Positions 46,970 through 56,028 of a DNA stretch of 64,000 nucleotides are shown piece after piece (position 1 is the stretch's first letter; every line of letters starts with the position of its first letter). The DNA is taken from NCBI RefSeq assembly GCF_000721105.1, contig NZ_JOEV01000038.1, positions 11,694 through 75,693 on the forward strand, read 5' to 3'. Made by a program: the position numbers and the translations under genes. This DNA is from Streptomyces cellulosae. GTDB taxonomy: Bacteria; Actinomycetota; Actinomycetes; Streptomycetales; Streptomycetaceae. The notes under the pieces are model-generated. The model was not told the origin of the DNA. It worked only from the letters and a program-made list of their open reading frames with translations, and did not search any database.

Positions 46970-48616
46970 ATGGACAGCGGCACGGACCACCGATTCGAGA
47001 GCCAGGGCGCCGGGATCACCGTCCAGCGCGCGCTGGAGCTGCCCGGCCTGCGCAGCGGCCTGCCCGAGGTCCTCGCGGGCGCGGACCGGCTGGGGCGCAC
47101 CGTGCGCTGGGTGCACGCGGGCGAGGTGCCCCATATCGCCTCGCTGCTCAAGGGCGGCGAACTGCTGCTCACCACGGGGTACGGCCTCGGCACCCGCCCG
47201 GCCGACCAGCGCGCGTTCGTCCGCACCCTGGCCGAGCGCGGTATCGCCGCCCTGGTCGTGGAACTCGGACCCCGTTTCACCCGGCTGCCCGCGGCGCTGG
47301 TCGACACGGCACGCGCGGCCGGTCTCCCGCTGGTCCAACTGCACCGCGAGGTGCCGTTCGTGACGGTCACCGAGGAGGTCCACACCGAGATCGTCAACGG
47401 CCACTACGCCCTGCTCCAGCGGGCGGAGGAGGTGCACCGCCGCTGCACCGAGGCCCTGCTGGGCGGCGGCGGGGTGCCGCAGGTCCTCGGGATCCTGGCC
47501 GACTTCAGCGGCAACCCGGTCTTCCTGGAGACCACGGACGGCCGGCTCCTGTACGCCGCCGGGGCGGGCCCCGAGGGCGCGGACCCGCTCCAGGTGTGGG
47601 AGGGGCTGCGCGGCCAGCACCAGGACACCCCGCCGGCCGGTTCCGTCCTGGTGGACGTGCCGGGCGGCGGTCCGGGCACGGGTGCGGTCCGCGCCCGGCT
47701 GGTCCTGCTGCCCGTACGGGACCGGCTGGCCCTCGTGCACCGGATGGCCGCCGAACGGGCCGCGGGCCTCCTGGCGGTGGTCCTGATGCAGGCCCGGCAG
47801 GAGGAGGAACTGGCGGCGCGGGGGCGGGGCGACTTCCTGACCGACCTCGCCGAGGGCCGTATCGCCCCGGAGGACGCCCCCGCGCAGGCGCGTGTGCTCG
47901 GCTTCAAGCCGGGTGCCGGCCCGCTGCTGCCCGTCGTGATGCGGCTCGCGGACACCTTGGCCCCGGGCGGCGGCTGGGCGGTCCTGGCGCGCGCGGTCGC
48001 GGAGGAGCTGGCGTCGGTGGGCGTGCCGGTCCTGTTGGGCGTACGGCCCGTCGAGGGCCGGGTCCCGCTGCTGCTGGGCCTGCGTACGGAGACGGAACGG
48101 CCGGCCGTCGCGGACCGGGTGGCGGCGGCGCTGCGGGCGGGTGTGGAGCGGGCCGGGATGCAGCGGCCGGGGGCACGGCCGCCGGTGGTGGTCGTCGGGG
48201 TGGCCGGCGGCTGGGCGGCGGCCTCGGCGGGCCTCAGGCACGCGGCGGAGACGGCGACCGCGGCCCAGGGTCTGTCCGACCGTCCCTGGTACGACGCCCG
48301 CCGCCTCGACATCGACCTGCTGCTGTGGCGGCTGCGCGAACACCCGGACCTGGCGGCCTTCGTGGACCGGGCGATCGGGCCCGTCCGCGACCACGACCAC
48401 CGCTCGAGGCCGCCGCTGCTGCCCACCCTGGAGACCTACCTGGCCCACGCGGGCCGCAAGGCGGAGACCGCCCGCGAGCTCCACCTCAACCGGCAGACCC
48501 TGTACAACCGCCTCGCCCGCATCGGCGAGTTGCTGGGTAGCGACCTGGACGATCCGCAGACGGTGCTGGCGTTGAGCCTGGCCCTGCGGGCCCGCAGGCT
48601 GGTGCCGGCTTCCTAG
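46970..48616 (+). CDS. PucR-family transcriptional regulator
   Basis: A 548-residue regulator. The N-terminal PucR sensor domain (TVQRALELPGLRSGLPEVLAG, then GGELLLTTGYGLG) covers residues about 17-140. The C-terminal HTH_30 helix-turn-helix lies near 495-545 (TARELHLNRQTLYNRLARIGELLG, in parts ARELHLNRQTLYNRLARIGE). Purine or other catabolic genes are common targets. It is divergent from the LLM oxidoreductase, so that gene is a plausible target. Its stop shares CTAG with the convergent glycosyltransferase stop. Confidence 0.93.
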   Translation: MDSGTDHRFESQGAGITVQRALELPGLRSGLPEVLAGADRLGRTVRWVHAGEVPHIASLLKGGELLLTTGYGLGTRPADQRAFVRTLAERGIAALVVELGPRFTRLPAALVDTARAAGLPLVQLHREVPFVTVTEEVHTEIVNGHYALLQRAEEVHRRCTEALLGGGGVPQVLGILADFSGNPVFLETTDGRLLYAAGAGPEGADPLQVWEGLRGQHQDTPPAGSVLVDVPGGGPGTGAVRARLVLLPVRDRLALVHRMAAERAAGLLAVVLMQARQEEELAARGRGDFLTDLAEGRIAPEDAPAQARVLGFKPGAGPLLPVVMRLADTLAPGGGWAVLARAVAEELASVGVPVLLGVRPVEGRVPLLLGLRTETERPAVADRVAAALRAGVERAGMQRPGARPPVVVVGVAGGWAAASAGLRHAAETATAAQGLSDRPWYDARRLDIDLLLWRLREHPDLAAFVDRAIGPVRDHDHRSRPPLLPTLETYLAHAGRKAETARELHLNRQTLYNRLARIGELLGSDLDDPQTVLALSLALRARRLVPAS

Positions 48617-49749
48617 ATCAGGGGACGCGGCTGGGTCAGCTCGTCGTACACACTGAGCACTTGGGCGACGGTCTCGTCCTCGGTGGGCCAGGTGGCCGCC
48701 TGGCGCAGGCCCTTGTCCCGGAGCAGTTCCTGGCGCTCGGGATCGTCGAGCAGCCGTACCACCGCGTCCGCGAGGGCCTCCGCGTCCCCCGCCGGGACGA
48801 GTTCGGCCGCGTCGCCGACGAGTTCGGGGACGGCGCCGCAGGCCGCGGCGACGAGCGGCACGCGCGCGTGCAGGGCCTCCTGGGCGAGCACGGACCGCGA
48901 CTCCCCGCCGCTCGGCAGGAGGGCGAGGTCGGCGGCGGCGAGCAACTCGGTGGCGTCGTCCCTCCGGCCGATGAGCCGGACCGGCAGTCGCTCGTCCTCG
49001 ATCCGCTGCTGCAACTCGGCGCGCAACGGCCCCTCTCCGGCGATCGCGACCAGTGGTACGGGGTCGAGGCGCCGCCACGCGCGGGCGGCGTCCAGCAGTG
49101 TGTCGTAGCCCCGGTGCCGGTCGAGGGAGCCGACGGCCATCAGCAACGGGCGTCCGGTGGCGCCGAGTTCGGCCCGCACCTTGGGCCGCAGCCGGTCGGG
49201 ATCCTCCGGCTCGAAAGCCTCGCGGGGACCGGGCAGCGCCACGGCGGCGAGCCGCGCGTCCCGCGCGCCCGTCCGGCGGGCCCGGTCGACGAGGGTCGAG
49301 GTGGTGCCGAGCACCACGGCGGCGGTCTTCACCACCCGCCGCTCCAGCAGGCGCAGGAAGTGAGCCCGCGCACCCTCGGCGTACGCCCGGTCGTGCCAGG
49401 TGACGACGAGCGGGGTGTGCCGCCCGCTGAGCGCGAGCACGGCGCGGAAGGAGGCGTGCAGTCCGTGGGCGTGCACCAGGTCGGCATGGGTGCACGCCTG
49501 GCGCAGCGCGGCGACGGAGGCCGGGTCGCTGCTGCGCGGCACGTGGACGTGTTCGGCACCGGCGCCGGTGAAGTCGTAGGCGTGATCGGCCTCGACGGGG
49601 GCGCACACCGTGACCCGCACGCCCCGCGCCACCAGCCCGGTGGCCAGGGAGCGCACATGCGCGCTGCTGCCGGCGTTGCCTCCGCCGAGCACCTGCACGG
49701 TGCGCAGCGGCGCCTGGCCGTGCGGTGAGTGGCTGCTCACGGGGGTCAC
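48613..49749 (-). CDS. Glycosyltransferase family 4-like
   Basis: A 378-residue GT-B glycosyltransferase. VLGGGNAGSSAHVRSLATGL near residue 17 is the N-terminal GT4 domain start. LLMAVGSLDRHRGYDTLLDAA and LLPSGGESRSVLAQEALHARVPLVAA (E-x7-E-like) mark the C-terminal nucleotide-sugar domain. GTG at 49749 has AGGAG about 10 nt upstream; earlier frame is Arg/Pro-rich and antiphase. The product and acceptor are unknown. It is followed upstream by the truncated MraY-like gene, its usual partner in the recN neighbourhood. Confidence 0.9.
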   Translation of the reverse strand: MTPVSSHSPHGQAPLRTVQVLGGGNAGSSAHVRSLATGLVARGVRVTVCAPVEADHAYDFTGAGAEHVHVPRSSDPASVAALRQACTHADLVHAHGLHASFRAVLALSGRHTPLVVTWHDRAYAEGARAHFLRLLERRVVKTAAVVLGTTSTLVDRARRTGARDARLAAVALPGPREAFEPEDPDRLRPKVRAELGATGRPLLMAVGSLDRHRGYDTLLDAARAWRRLDPVPLVAIAGEGPLRAELQQRIEDERLPVRLIGRRDDATELLAAADLALLPSGGESRSVLAQEALHARVPLVAAACGAVPELVGDAAELVPAGDAEALADAVVRLLDDPERQELLRDKGLRQAATWPTEDETVAQVLSVYDELTQPRPLI

Positions 49750-49925
49750 GTGGCCGGGGCTCCTGGTTCGGGTCGGGCGGTCACGAGGAAACGTACAGAA
49801 GGTGCCGAGCGGGAGGTGTACCGCGCGCTTCCTACGCGTACTGCGTTCTACGCCAAGGATGCCAGGCCGTACGGGTGTTCCGGGAACGCCGGAGGTCGGG
49901 CGGCCGGGCGGTTCGGCGAGTGGGG

Positions 49926-50168
49926 TCACTCACACGAGTGAAGAGACCCGGGTTCCGTACGGATACGCGTACGGAAGGCTCCTCGCGTCAGCCTCGCCGC
50001 CGCGCTCACCTTGTCCCCGTACACGGCGGCCGCGACGAGCGCGGCGGCGTGCACGGCCAACCCCGCACGCCCCCGGCCCGCGACGGCGGCGGCCCCCAGA
50101 GTCGCGCCCAGCGCGTGTGCCCCGGTGTCGCCGACCATCGCGCGCTCCCTCAGATCCGCGGGCAGCAC
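49926..50168 (-). pseudogene. C-terminal remnant of MraY/WecA-like transferase
   Basis: Eighty residues beginning LPADLRERAMVGDTGAHALGA match the DxxGAN-type loop and last helices of the small GlcNAc-1-phosphate-transferase-like membrane protein that usually lies between this glycosyltransferase and recN. Ser/Thr changes appear in the loop, and the typical ending KVSFT...ATP is replaced by KVSAAARLTRG. The N-terminal two thirds are missing. It starts immediately after the stop of the GH13 gene, so a replacement or insertion has truncated it. Confidence 0.65.
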
Positions 50169-50171
50169 GGC

Positions 50172-51476
50172 TTACGGGACGGTCGCCACGGACCAGCCCA
50201 GGCCCGGCAAGGACACCGTCCCGGACCGCGCGTCGACGCCGCCGTCCCCCGCGGCAGGGGTCCAGGGCGCGGCCGGGACCGCTCCGGTCGCGGGCGCCGT
50301 ACCGAAGTTGAGGCCGACCGCGACGGCGGCATCGCTTCCGGGATCCGTGAGGACGTAGGTGAGCACCGTGTCGTCGAGGGTGTGGACCTGGGTCCGGGCC
50401 CGCACCAGCCAGGGGTTGCGCCGGCGCAGCCCCACCAGTGACTGATGGAGCTGTTCCACCCACAGGTGGTCGGAGCCCAGGTCGCCGGGATCGGCGGGGA
50501 ACGCCGGGCGGACGGCGTCGTCCCCGCCCTCCCGCTCCTCCTTGACGCCCCGCCAGGCACGCTCGTCGCCCGCGTACACGGACGGGATCCCGCCGACGGT
50601 GAACAGCACGGTGAGAGCGTGCGCCAGATGCCGGGGCTCGTGCAGCCGGCTGGCGATCCGGGTGACGTCGTGGTTCCCGACGAACGTCTGCGGTACGAAG
50701 GTGTCGAGCAGGGCGTTGTGGCGCCCGAGCGTCCAGGCCAGTTCGTGCGGGTTGGTGTCGTTGAGCGAACTCCAGACCGCCTTCCACAGCTCGTACTGCG
50801 TGACGGAGTCAAGGCCGCCCTCCGTGACGTACGCGGCGTAGTCCCCGTGGATGACCTCCCCGCAGAACCACGCCTCGGGATGCCGTGCCCGCACCCGGTC
50901 GGTGACGGTGCGCCAGAAGGGCCGCGGCACGGCGTAGGCGGCGTCCAGCCGCCAGCCGGAGACACCCCGCTCCAGCCAGTGGTCGAGGACGGCGACCACA
51001 TGGTCGGCGACGGCGGGGTCGGCGTGGTTGAGGGCGACCAGGTGGCCGTGTCCCTCGAAGGTGCGGAAGTCGTCGCCCTCGGGGACGAACCAGTTCGCGT
51101 ACGGAGAGGCGGAGCCGCTCCGCTCCACATCGGCGAACGGGCCGAAGGAACGGCCGACGTGGTTGAAGACGCCGTCCAGCAGCACCCGCACCCCACGGTC
51201 GGCCGCGCTCTGGATCAGCTCGGTCAGGTCGTCCTCGGTGCCGAGGCGGGGGTCGATCCGGAAATGGTCGACCGTGTCGTAGCCATGGGTCTCGGCGGCG
51301 AAGACCGGGCCGAGGGCGAGGCCGTTGCAGCCCAGCCCCACCAGGTGGTCCAGCCAGCCGGTCAGCATCGGGAGTCGGTGACGCGGCGGCTCGCCCGGGG
51401 GCAGGGCGGCGCGTTCGGCGCCCAGGAAGCCCAGGGGATAGACGTGCCACCAGATGGCGTGGTCGGACCAGGGCAC
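50172..51476 (-). CDS. Alpha-amylase family glycosidase (GH13)
   Basis: A 434-residue intracellular GH13 enzyme. The barrel motifs are DGVFNHVG (region I), GWRLDAAYA with the nucleophile Asp (region II), FCGEVIHG with the acid Glu (region III) and FVGNHDVTR (region IV). It starts at GTG 51476 with GGAGG 5 nt upstream; TTG 15 nt earlier lacks a binding site. There is no signal peptide. It probably acts on cytoplasmic malto-oligosaccharides or similar. Its position between recN and the truncated MraY-like gene suggests acquisition. Confidence 0.92.
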   Translation of the reverse strand: MPWSDHAIWWHVYPLGFLGAERAALPPGEPPRHRLPMLTGWLDHLVGLGCNGLALGPVFAAETHGYDTVDHFRIDPRLGTEDDLTELIQSAADRGVRVLLDGVFNHVGRSFGPFADVERSGSASPYANWFVPEGDDFRTFEGHGHLVALNHADPAVADHVVAVLDHWLERGVSGWRLDAAYAVPRPFWRTVTDRVRARHPEAWFCGEVIHGDYAAYVTEGGLDSVTQYELWKAVWSSLNDTNPHELAWTLGRHNALLDTFVPQTFVGNHDVTRIASRLHEPRHLAHALTVLFTVGGIPSVYAGDERAWRGVKEEREGGDDAVRPAFPADPGDLGSDHLWVEQLHQSLVGLRRRNPWLVRARTQVHTLDDTVLTYVLTDPGSDAAVAVGLNFGTAPATGAVPAAPWTPAAGDGGVDARSGTVSLPGLGWSVATVP

Positions 51477-51650
51477 GGGTGCCTCCGTCAACGGGGTCGG
51501 GACGGACGGCCGGGGCGGCCGGCCGGTGAGTCGGTGTGCGCGGACGCCTGACGCCGCCGCGGGCCGAAGCCCGCAGGACCTGCACCACGCCGACGTGCCG
51601 GTCGCAGTGCCGCCGCGCTCCGGCGCGCAGGTCGGAGTGTCACCTCGGCC

Positions 51651-53381
51651 CTACACCTCGGCGCGTGCCGTGGCCAGCAGCTCCTCCGCGTGTGCCCGGG
51701 CCGTCTCCGAGTCCTCCTGTCCGGCGAGCATCCGGGACAGCTCCCGGATCCGCTCCTCGCCCTCCAGCACCTTCACCCCGGACCGGGTCACGGAACCGTC
51801 GCTGGTCTTCTCCACCAGCAACTGCCGGTCGGCGAAGGCGGCCACCTGGGGCAGATGCGTGACGACGACGACCTGCGCGGTCTTCGCCAGCCGGGCCAGC
51901 CGCCGCCCGATCTCCACCGCGGCCTTGCCGCCGACGCCGGCGTCGACCTCGTCGAAGAGGTACGTCGGCACCGGGTCGGTCCCCGCGAAGACGACCTCCA
52001 CCGCCAGCATCACCCGCGACAGCTCACCCCCGGACGCGCCCTTGGCGATGGGCCGGGGCGGCGCCCCCGGATGCGGGGCCAGCAGCAACTCGACCTCGTC
52101 GACACCGGCCGGCCCGTAAGCGACCGCGCGTCCGCCGACCTCGACGCCCTCCGGGTCCTCGGTCTGCCGGATGTCGAAGGACACGCGCGCGTGCGGCATC
52201 GCCAGCGAGGCCAGCTCGGCGGTGACGGCGGCCGCGAACCGCTCGGCGGCCTCGGTCCGCGCGTCGGTCAACGCCTGCGCCAACCCGCCCAGTTCGGCCC
52301 GCAGCGCGTCCCGTTCGGCGGTCAGCTCGTCGATCCGGTCGTCGTCGCCGTCCAGCTCGGTGAGCCGCGCGGCGCTCTGCTCGGCCCACGCCAGCACCGA
52401 GGCGACGTCCTCGCCGTACTTCCGCGTCAGCGCGGTCAGCGCGGCCCGCCGTTCCTCCACCGCGGACAGCCGCAGCGGATCGGCGTCCAGATCGTCGGCG
52501 TACCCGGCGAGCTCGCCCGCCACATCGCCGAGCAGGATCCCGATCTCCCCGATCCGGTCGGCGAGCGCGGCCAGCTCCGGGTCGTGCGACCGTACGGCGT
52601 CCAGGGCCCGCTGCGCCCCCGCGACGAGGGTCGCCGCGTCGATGCCCTCGGGGTCCTCCGGATTGCCGGCGAGCGCGGCGTGGGCGGCCGTCGCGGCGGA
52701 CGACAGCGCCTCGGCGTGGCCGAGCCGCTCCGCCTCCTCCGCCAGCTCCACGTCCTCCCCGGCGCGCGGTTCCACCCCGGCGATCTCGTCGAGCCCGTAC
52801 CGCAGCATGTCGGCTTCCTGAGCCCGCTCACGGGCCCGGGTGACGATCTCCTCCAGCTCCACCGACACGGCTCGCAGCCGCCGGTAGGCCTCCGCGTACT
52901 TGGCCAGCGGCACCGCGACCGCGTCCCCCGCGTACCGGTCCAGCGCCTGCCGCTGCCGGGACAGCTTCAGCAGCCCCTGCTGGTCGGTCTGCCCGTGCAC
53001 GGCCACCAGGTCGTCGGCCAGCTCGGCCAGCAACCCCACCGGCACACTGCGCCCGCCGAGGTGCGCCCGGGACCGTCCTTCGGCGGAAACGGTACGGCTG
53101 ATCAGCAACGCCCCGTCGTCGAGCTCCGCGCCGGCCTCCTCGGCCCGCACCACGGCCGACTCACCGGCGGACACGCTGATCCGCCCCTCCACGACCGCCT
53201 TCTCGGCCCCGATCCGCACGAGCGCCGCATCCGCCCGCCCGCCCAGGAGCAGGCCGAGGCTGGTGACCACCATGGTCTTGCCGGCACCCGTCTCACCCGT
53301 GACAGCGGTGAATCCTGGCGACAGCTCGACGACCGCGTCGTCGATGACTCCGAGCGACCGTATCCGCATCTCCTCCAACAC
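51651..53381 (-). CDS. recN: DNA repair protein RecN
   Basis: A 576-residue SMC-like ATPase for double-strand break repair. LEEMRIRSLGVIDDAVVELS is the N-terminus, GETGAGKTM the Walker A (near residue 35). Two coiled-coil arms flank a central hinge (about 170-380). The C-terminal ATPase half has GGKAAVEIGRRLARLAKTAQVVVVTHLPQVAAF (in parts) with the H-loop. GTG at 53381 is preferred because AAGG lies 8 nt upstream. The recN-nadK-tlyA order is conserved. Confidence 0.96.
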   Translation of the reverse strand: MLEEMRIRSLGVIDDAVVELSPGFTAVTGETGAGKTMVVTSLGLLLGGRADAALVRIGAEKAVVEGRISVSAGESAVVRAEEAGAELDDGALLISRTVSAEGRSRAHLGGRSVPVGLLAELADDLVAVHGQTDQQGLLKLSRQRQALDRYAGDAVAVPLAKYAEAYRRLRAVSVELEEIVTRARERAQEADMLRYGLDEIAGVEPRAGEDVELAEEAERLGHAEALSSAATAAHAALAGNPEDPEGIDAATLVAGAQRALDAVRSHDPELAALADRIGEIGILLGDVAGELAGYADDLDADPLRLSAVEERRAALTALTRKYGEDVASVLAWAEQSAARLTELDGDDDRIDELTAERDALRAELGGLAQALTDARTEAAERFAAAVTAELASLAMPHARVSFDIRQTEDPEGVEVGGRAVAYGPAGVDEVELLLAPHPGAPPRPIAKGASGGELSRVMLAVEVVFAGTDPVPTYLFDEVDAGVGGKAAVEIGRRLARLAKTAQVVVVTHLPQVAAFADRQLLVEKTSDGSVTRSGVKVLEGEERIRELSRMLAGQEDSETARAHAEELLATARAEV

Positions 53382-53562
53382 GGACACGACCTTACGAGGT
53401 CGGGGAGGGAAAGGGCGACGGCCCCCGGTCCTGTTGTGTGAAGGTGCAGGTAACGAATGCGCACCGACCGCACAATGTCACTCGGCCGAGTGGAGCTGCC
53501 CAGGGCTGCGGAGCCGTGTCGATGTGCGGCTCCGCCCCCACGCGATCCACCCCTGCAGAGCG

Positions 53563-54468
53563 CTAGTGCGGTGCCCCTCGCCACCCGGACACCGGCAACG
53601 CGAACTTCGCCACCAGCCGGTCCGTGAACGAAGCATGGTGCAGCCGGGCCAGCCGCACCGGCACAGCCCCGCGCCGCACCTCGACCCGTGCTCCCGGCGG
53701 CAACTCCACGGTCCGCCGCCCGTCACACCACAGCACGCCCGGCGGAATGTGCGGCAGGACCTCCACGGCCAGCACGGAATCCGGCGACGTGACCAACGGC
53801 TTCGCGAACAGCGCGTGCGCACTGATCGGCACCATCAGCAACGCCTCGACCTCGGGCCACACCACCGGCCCGCCCGCCGAGAACGCATAGGCCGTGGACC
53901 CGGTGGGAGTGGACAGCACGATCCCGTCACACCCGAACCCGGTCACCGGCCGCCCGTCGATCTCCAGCACGACCTCGAGCAGCTTCTCCGCGGAGACCTT
54001 CTGCACCGCCGCCTCGTTCAGCGCCCAGTCCGTGTGCACGATGTCGCCGTTGCGATGCACGACGACGTCGACGGTCATCCGTTCCTCGACCTCGTACGCC
54101 TTCGTCGCCACCCGCTCGACGACCTTGTCGAGGTCGTCCCGTTCGGCCTCCGCGAGGAAGCCCACGCGTCCCAGGTTGACTCCGAGCATCGGCACCCCGG
54201 ACGCCCGGGCGAACTCGGCGCCCCGCAGCAGCGTCCCGTCACCCCCGAGCACGATCAGCAACTCGCACCCGTCGAGGCACTGCGCAGTGGCCTCCTTGAC
54301 CAGCACCACCTCCTCGGGCAGCGGCAGGTCCTGCGCCTCCGCCTCCAGGACGCGTACGCCGATACCCTCGCGCAGCAGTCCCTTCACCACCAGTTCGGCG
54401 CTGCGGATCGCCGCGGGCCGCCCGGTGTGGGCAAGCAGGAAAACAGTACGAGCTCGGTTCTGGCTCAA
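53563..54468 (-). CDS. nadK: NAD kinase
   Basis: A 301-residue enzyme that makes NADP from NAD. GGDGTLLRGAEFARASGVPMLG has the GGDG motif near residue 75. NLGRVGFLAEAE, and later GSTAYAFSAGGPVVWPEVEA, are the classic NAD kinase motifs. The start is TTG at 54468, overlapping the tlyA stop as TTGA. Confidence 0.96.
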   Translation of the reverse strand: MSQNRARTVFLLAHTGRPAAIRSAELVVKGLLREGIGVRVLEAEAQDLPLPEEVVLVKEATAQCLDGCELLIVLGGDGTLLRGAEFARASGVPMLGVNLGRVGFLAEAERDDLDKVVERVATKAYEVEERMTVDVVVHRNGDIVHTDWALNEAAVQKVSAEKLLEVVLEIDGRPVTGFGCDGIVLSTPTGSTAYAFSAGGPVVWPEVEALLMVPISAHALFAKPLVTSPDSVLAVEVLPHIPPGVLWCDGRRTVELPPGARVEVRRGAVPVRLARLHHASFTDRLVAKFALPVSGWRGAPH

Positions 54469-55280
54469 CGCGGCCCCTCCGCAACTGCACGGTCGACGTC
54501 GGCCGGGTCCAGTTCGGGTGCACCCGACCGCAGCCACAGAAAGTATTCGACATTCCCCGCCGGCCCGGGCAGCGGACTGGCGGTGACACCGCGCACACCG
54601 AGCCCCAGGTCCCCGGCCCGCCCCGCCACCGCGCGCACGGCCTCGGCGCGCAGCTGCGGACTCCGTACGACTCCCCCGCTGCCCAGCCGCTCCTTGCCCA
54701 CCTCGAACTGCGGCTTGACCATCATCACCAGATCGGCGTCCGGTTTCACGCACCGCACCAAGGCGGGCAGCACCAGGCCGAGCGGAATGAAGGACAGATC
54801 CCCCACTACAAGATCCACTGGCTCCCCATCGATCGCTGCGAGCGTCAACTCGCGTACGTTCGTACGATCCTTGACGGTGACGCGTTCATCGCTCTGAAGA
54901 GACCAGGCGAGTTGTCCGTATCCGACGTCCACGGCGACGACGTGCGCGGCCCCCGCCCGCAGCAGGACATCCGTGAAACCGCCGGTCGACGCGCCGGCGT
55001 CCAGCGCCCGCCGGCCTTTCACGAGCAGGCCCTGCGGTACGAAGGTCTCCAGCGCGCCGGCGAGCTTGTGGCCGCCGCGGGAGACGTATCCGGGATCGCT
55101 GTCGTCGGTGGAGACGACGATCGCCGCCGCCGTCTCCACCTGCGTGGCCGGCTTGGTCGCGACGATCTTGCCGACGCTGACCCGCCCGGCGGCGATCAGC
55201 TGGCTGGCGTGTTCGCGCGAACGCGCGAGCTTCCGGTGGACCAGCTCCGCGTCGAGACGGCGACGTGCGACTCCTGCCAC
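54465..55280 (-). CDS. tlyA: TlyA-family rRNA 2'-O-methyltransferase
   Basis: A 271-residue protein with an N-terminal S4 RNA-binding domain (RRRLDAELVHRKLARSREHA, residues about 6-60) and an FtsJ-like methyltransferase domain. ALDAGASTGGFTDVLLRAGA is the SAM motif near 88. TlyA in mycobacteria methylates 16S C1409 and 23S C1920, sensitising ribosomes to capreomycin. AGGAG lies 7 nt before GTG. It is 7 nt downstream of the small acidic protein gene. Confidence 0.95.
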   Translation of the reverse strand: MAGVARRRLDAELVHRKLARSREHASQLIAAGRVSVGKIVATKPATQVETAAAIVVSTDDSDPGYVSRGGHKLAGALETFVPQGLLVKGRRALDAGASTGGFTDVLLRAGAAHVVAVDVGYGQLAWSLQSDERVTVKDRTNVRELTLAAIDGEPVDLVVGDLSFIPLGLVLPALVRCVKPDADLVMMVKPQFEVGKERLGSGGVVRSPQLRAEAVRAVAGRAGDLGLGVRGVTASPLPGPAGNVEYFLWLRSGAPELDPADVDRAVAEGPR

Positions 55281-55287
55281 GTTCGGT

Positions 55288-55638
55288 TCAGCTCCTGCTC
55301 TGGTGCGACGGCGTCTGGTGTGACGGCGTCCGGTACGGCGGCGGGGGCGCCGGAGGTCCCGGGCGTGCGTCGAGCGCGGTGAGCGCGTCGCGCAGCCCCC
55401 GGTGTACATCCTCGTACACCTCCATGTGTCCGTCCGTGGCGAGGTGGTCGGCGTCGCCGAGCCGCGCGAGCTGGGCGTCCACCTCGGCGTTGCCGGTGGG
55501 GACGCGGGGCACGTTCAGCGGGGCGGGCGCGGCGGGGTCATACCCGGGCTCGGGCTCCACCGCTTCCCCGGCCTCCACGGTTTCCCCGGCCTCCACGGGC
55601 TCCTGGGAGGTCTCCGTCTCCGGCACTACGTCGTTCAT
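55288..55638 (-). CDS. Small conserved acidic actinobacterial protein
   Basis: A 116-residue protein. The N-terminus has a duplicated VEAGE-like repeat and PEPGYDPAAPAP linker. A conserved segment, VPTGNAEVDAQLARLGDAD then HMEVYEDVHRGLRDALTAL, occupies residues 45-90, and a Pro/Ser tail follows. It starts the operon containing tlyA, nadK and recN (though recN is probably separately expressed). No domain name is known to me. Function unknown. Confidence 0.78.
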   Translation of the reverse strand: MNDVVPETETSQEPVEAGETVEAGEAVEPEPGYDPAAPAPLNVPRVPTGNAEVDAQLARLGDADHLATDGHMEVYEDVHRGLRDALTALDARPGPPAPPPPYRTPSHQTPSHQSRS

Positions 55639-55680
55639 GCCAAGACGCTACCTCGAAGGCCTGGGGTACCGTCGATCGCG

Positions 55681-56028
55681 ATGGCCACGATCGAGGAGTG
55701 CCGCGCCGCACTCGAGAAGCTCTCCGACAACATGCAGTCCGCCGAAGGGGACGTCCGCACGGCTGCGGCCCTGGACCGTTCGGTGAGCTGTCACATCACC
55801 GACCTGGACGTCACCTTCGTCGGCCGGCTCACCGGCGGCCGGATCGAGGTGGCGGACGCGGTCCAGGGGCCACCGCCTGAGAAGGCGGAGATCAGACTCG
55901 CGATGGCGGGCGACGACCTGGTGGACCTGGTCAGCGGCGAGCTGCACTTCGCGAAGGCCTGGGCCTCGGGCCGCGTGAGGCTGGAGGCGGGCTTCGGGGA
56001 TCTGCTCCGCCTCAGGAAGCTTCTCTAG
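55681..56028 (+). CDS. SCP2 sterol-binding-like protein
   Basis: A 115-residue single-domain protein. Central strands DRSVSCHITDLDVTFVGRL and IRLAMAGDDLVDLVSGELHF, then KAWASGRVRLEAGFGDLLRL, match the SCP2 lipid-transfer fold. It is divergent from the small acidic gene (42 nt gap) and its 3' end overlaps the FecE-type gene by 17 nt convergently. It may carry hydrophobic ligands; the ligand is unknown. Confidence 0.88.
   Translation: MATIEECRAALEKLSDNMQSAEGDVRTAAALDRSVSCHITDLDVTFVGRLTGGRIEVADAVQGPPPEKAEIRLAMAGDDLVDLVSGELHFAKAWASGRVRLEAGFGDLLRLRKLL

Noticed and set aside
51454..52119. Ser/Arg/Pro-rich plus-strand frames across recN
   Set aside because: Shadow frames of the recN gene.
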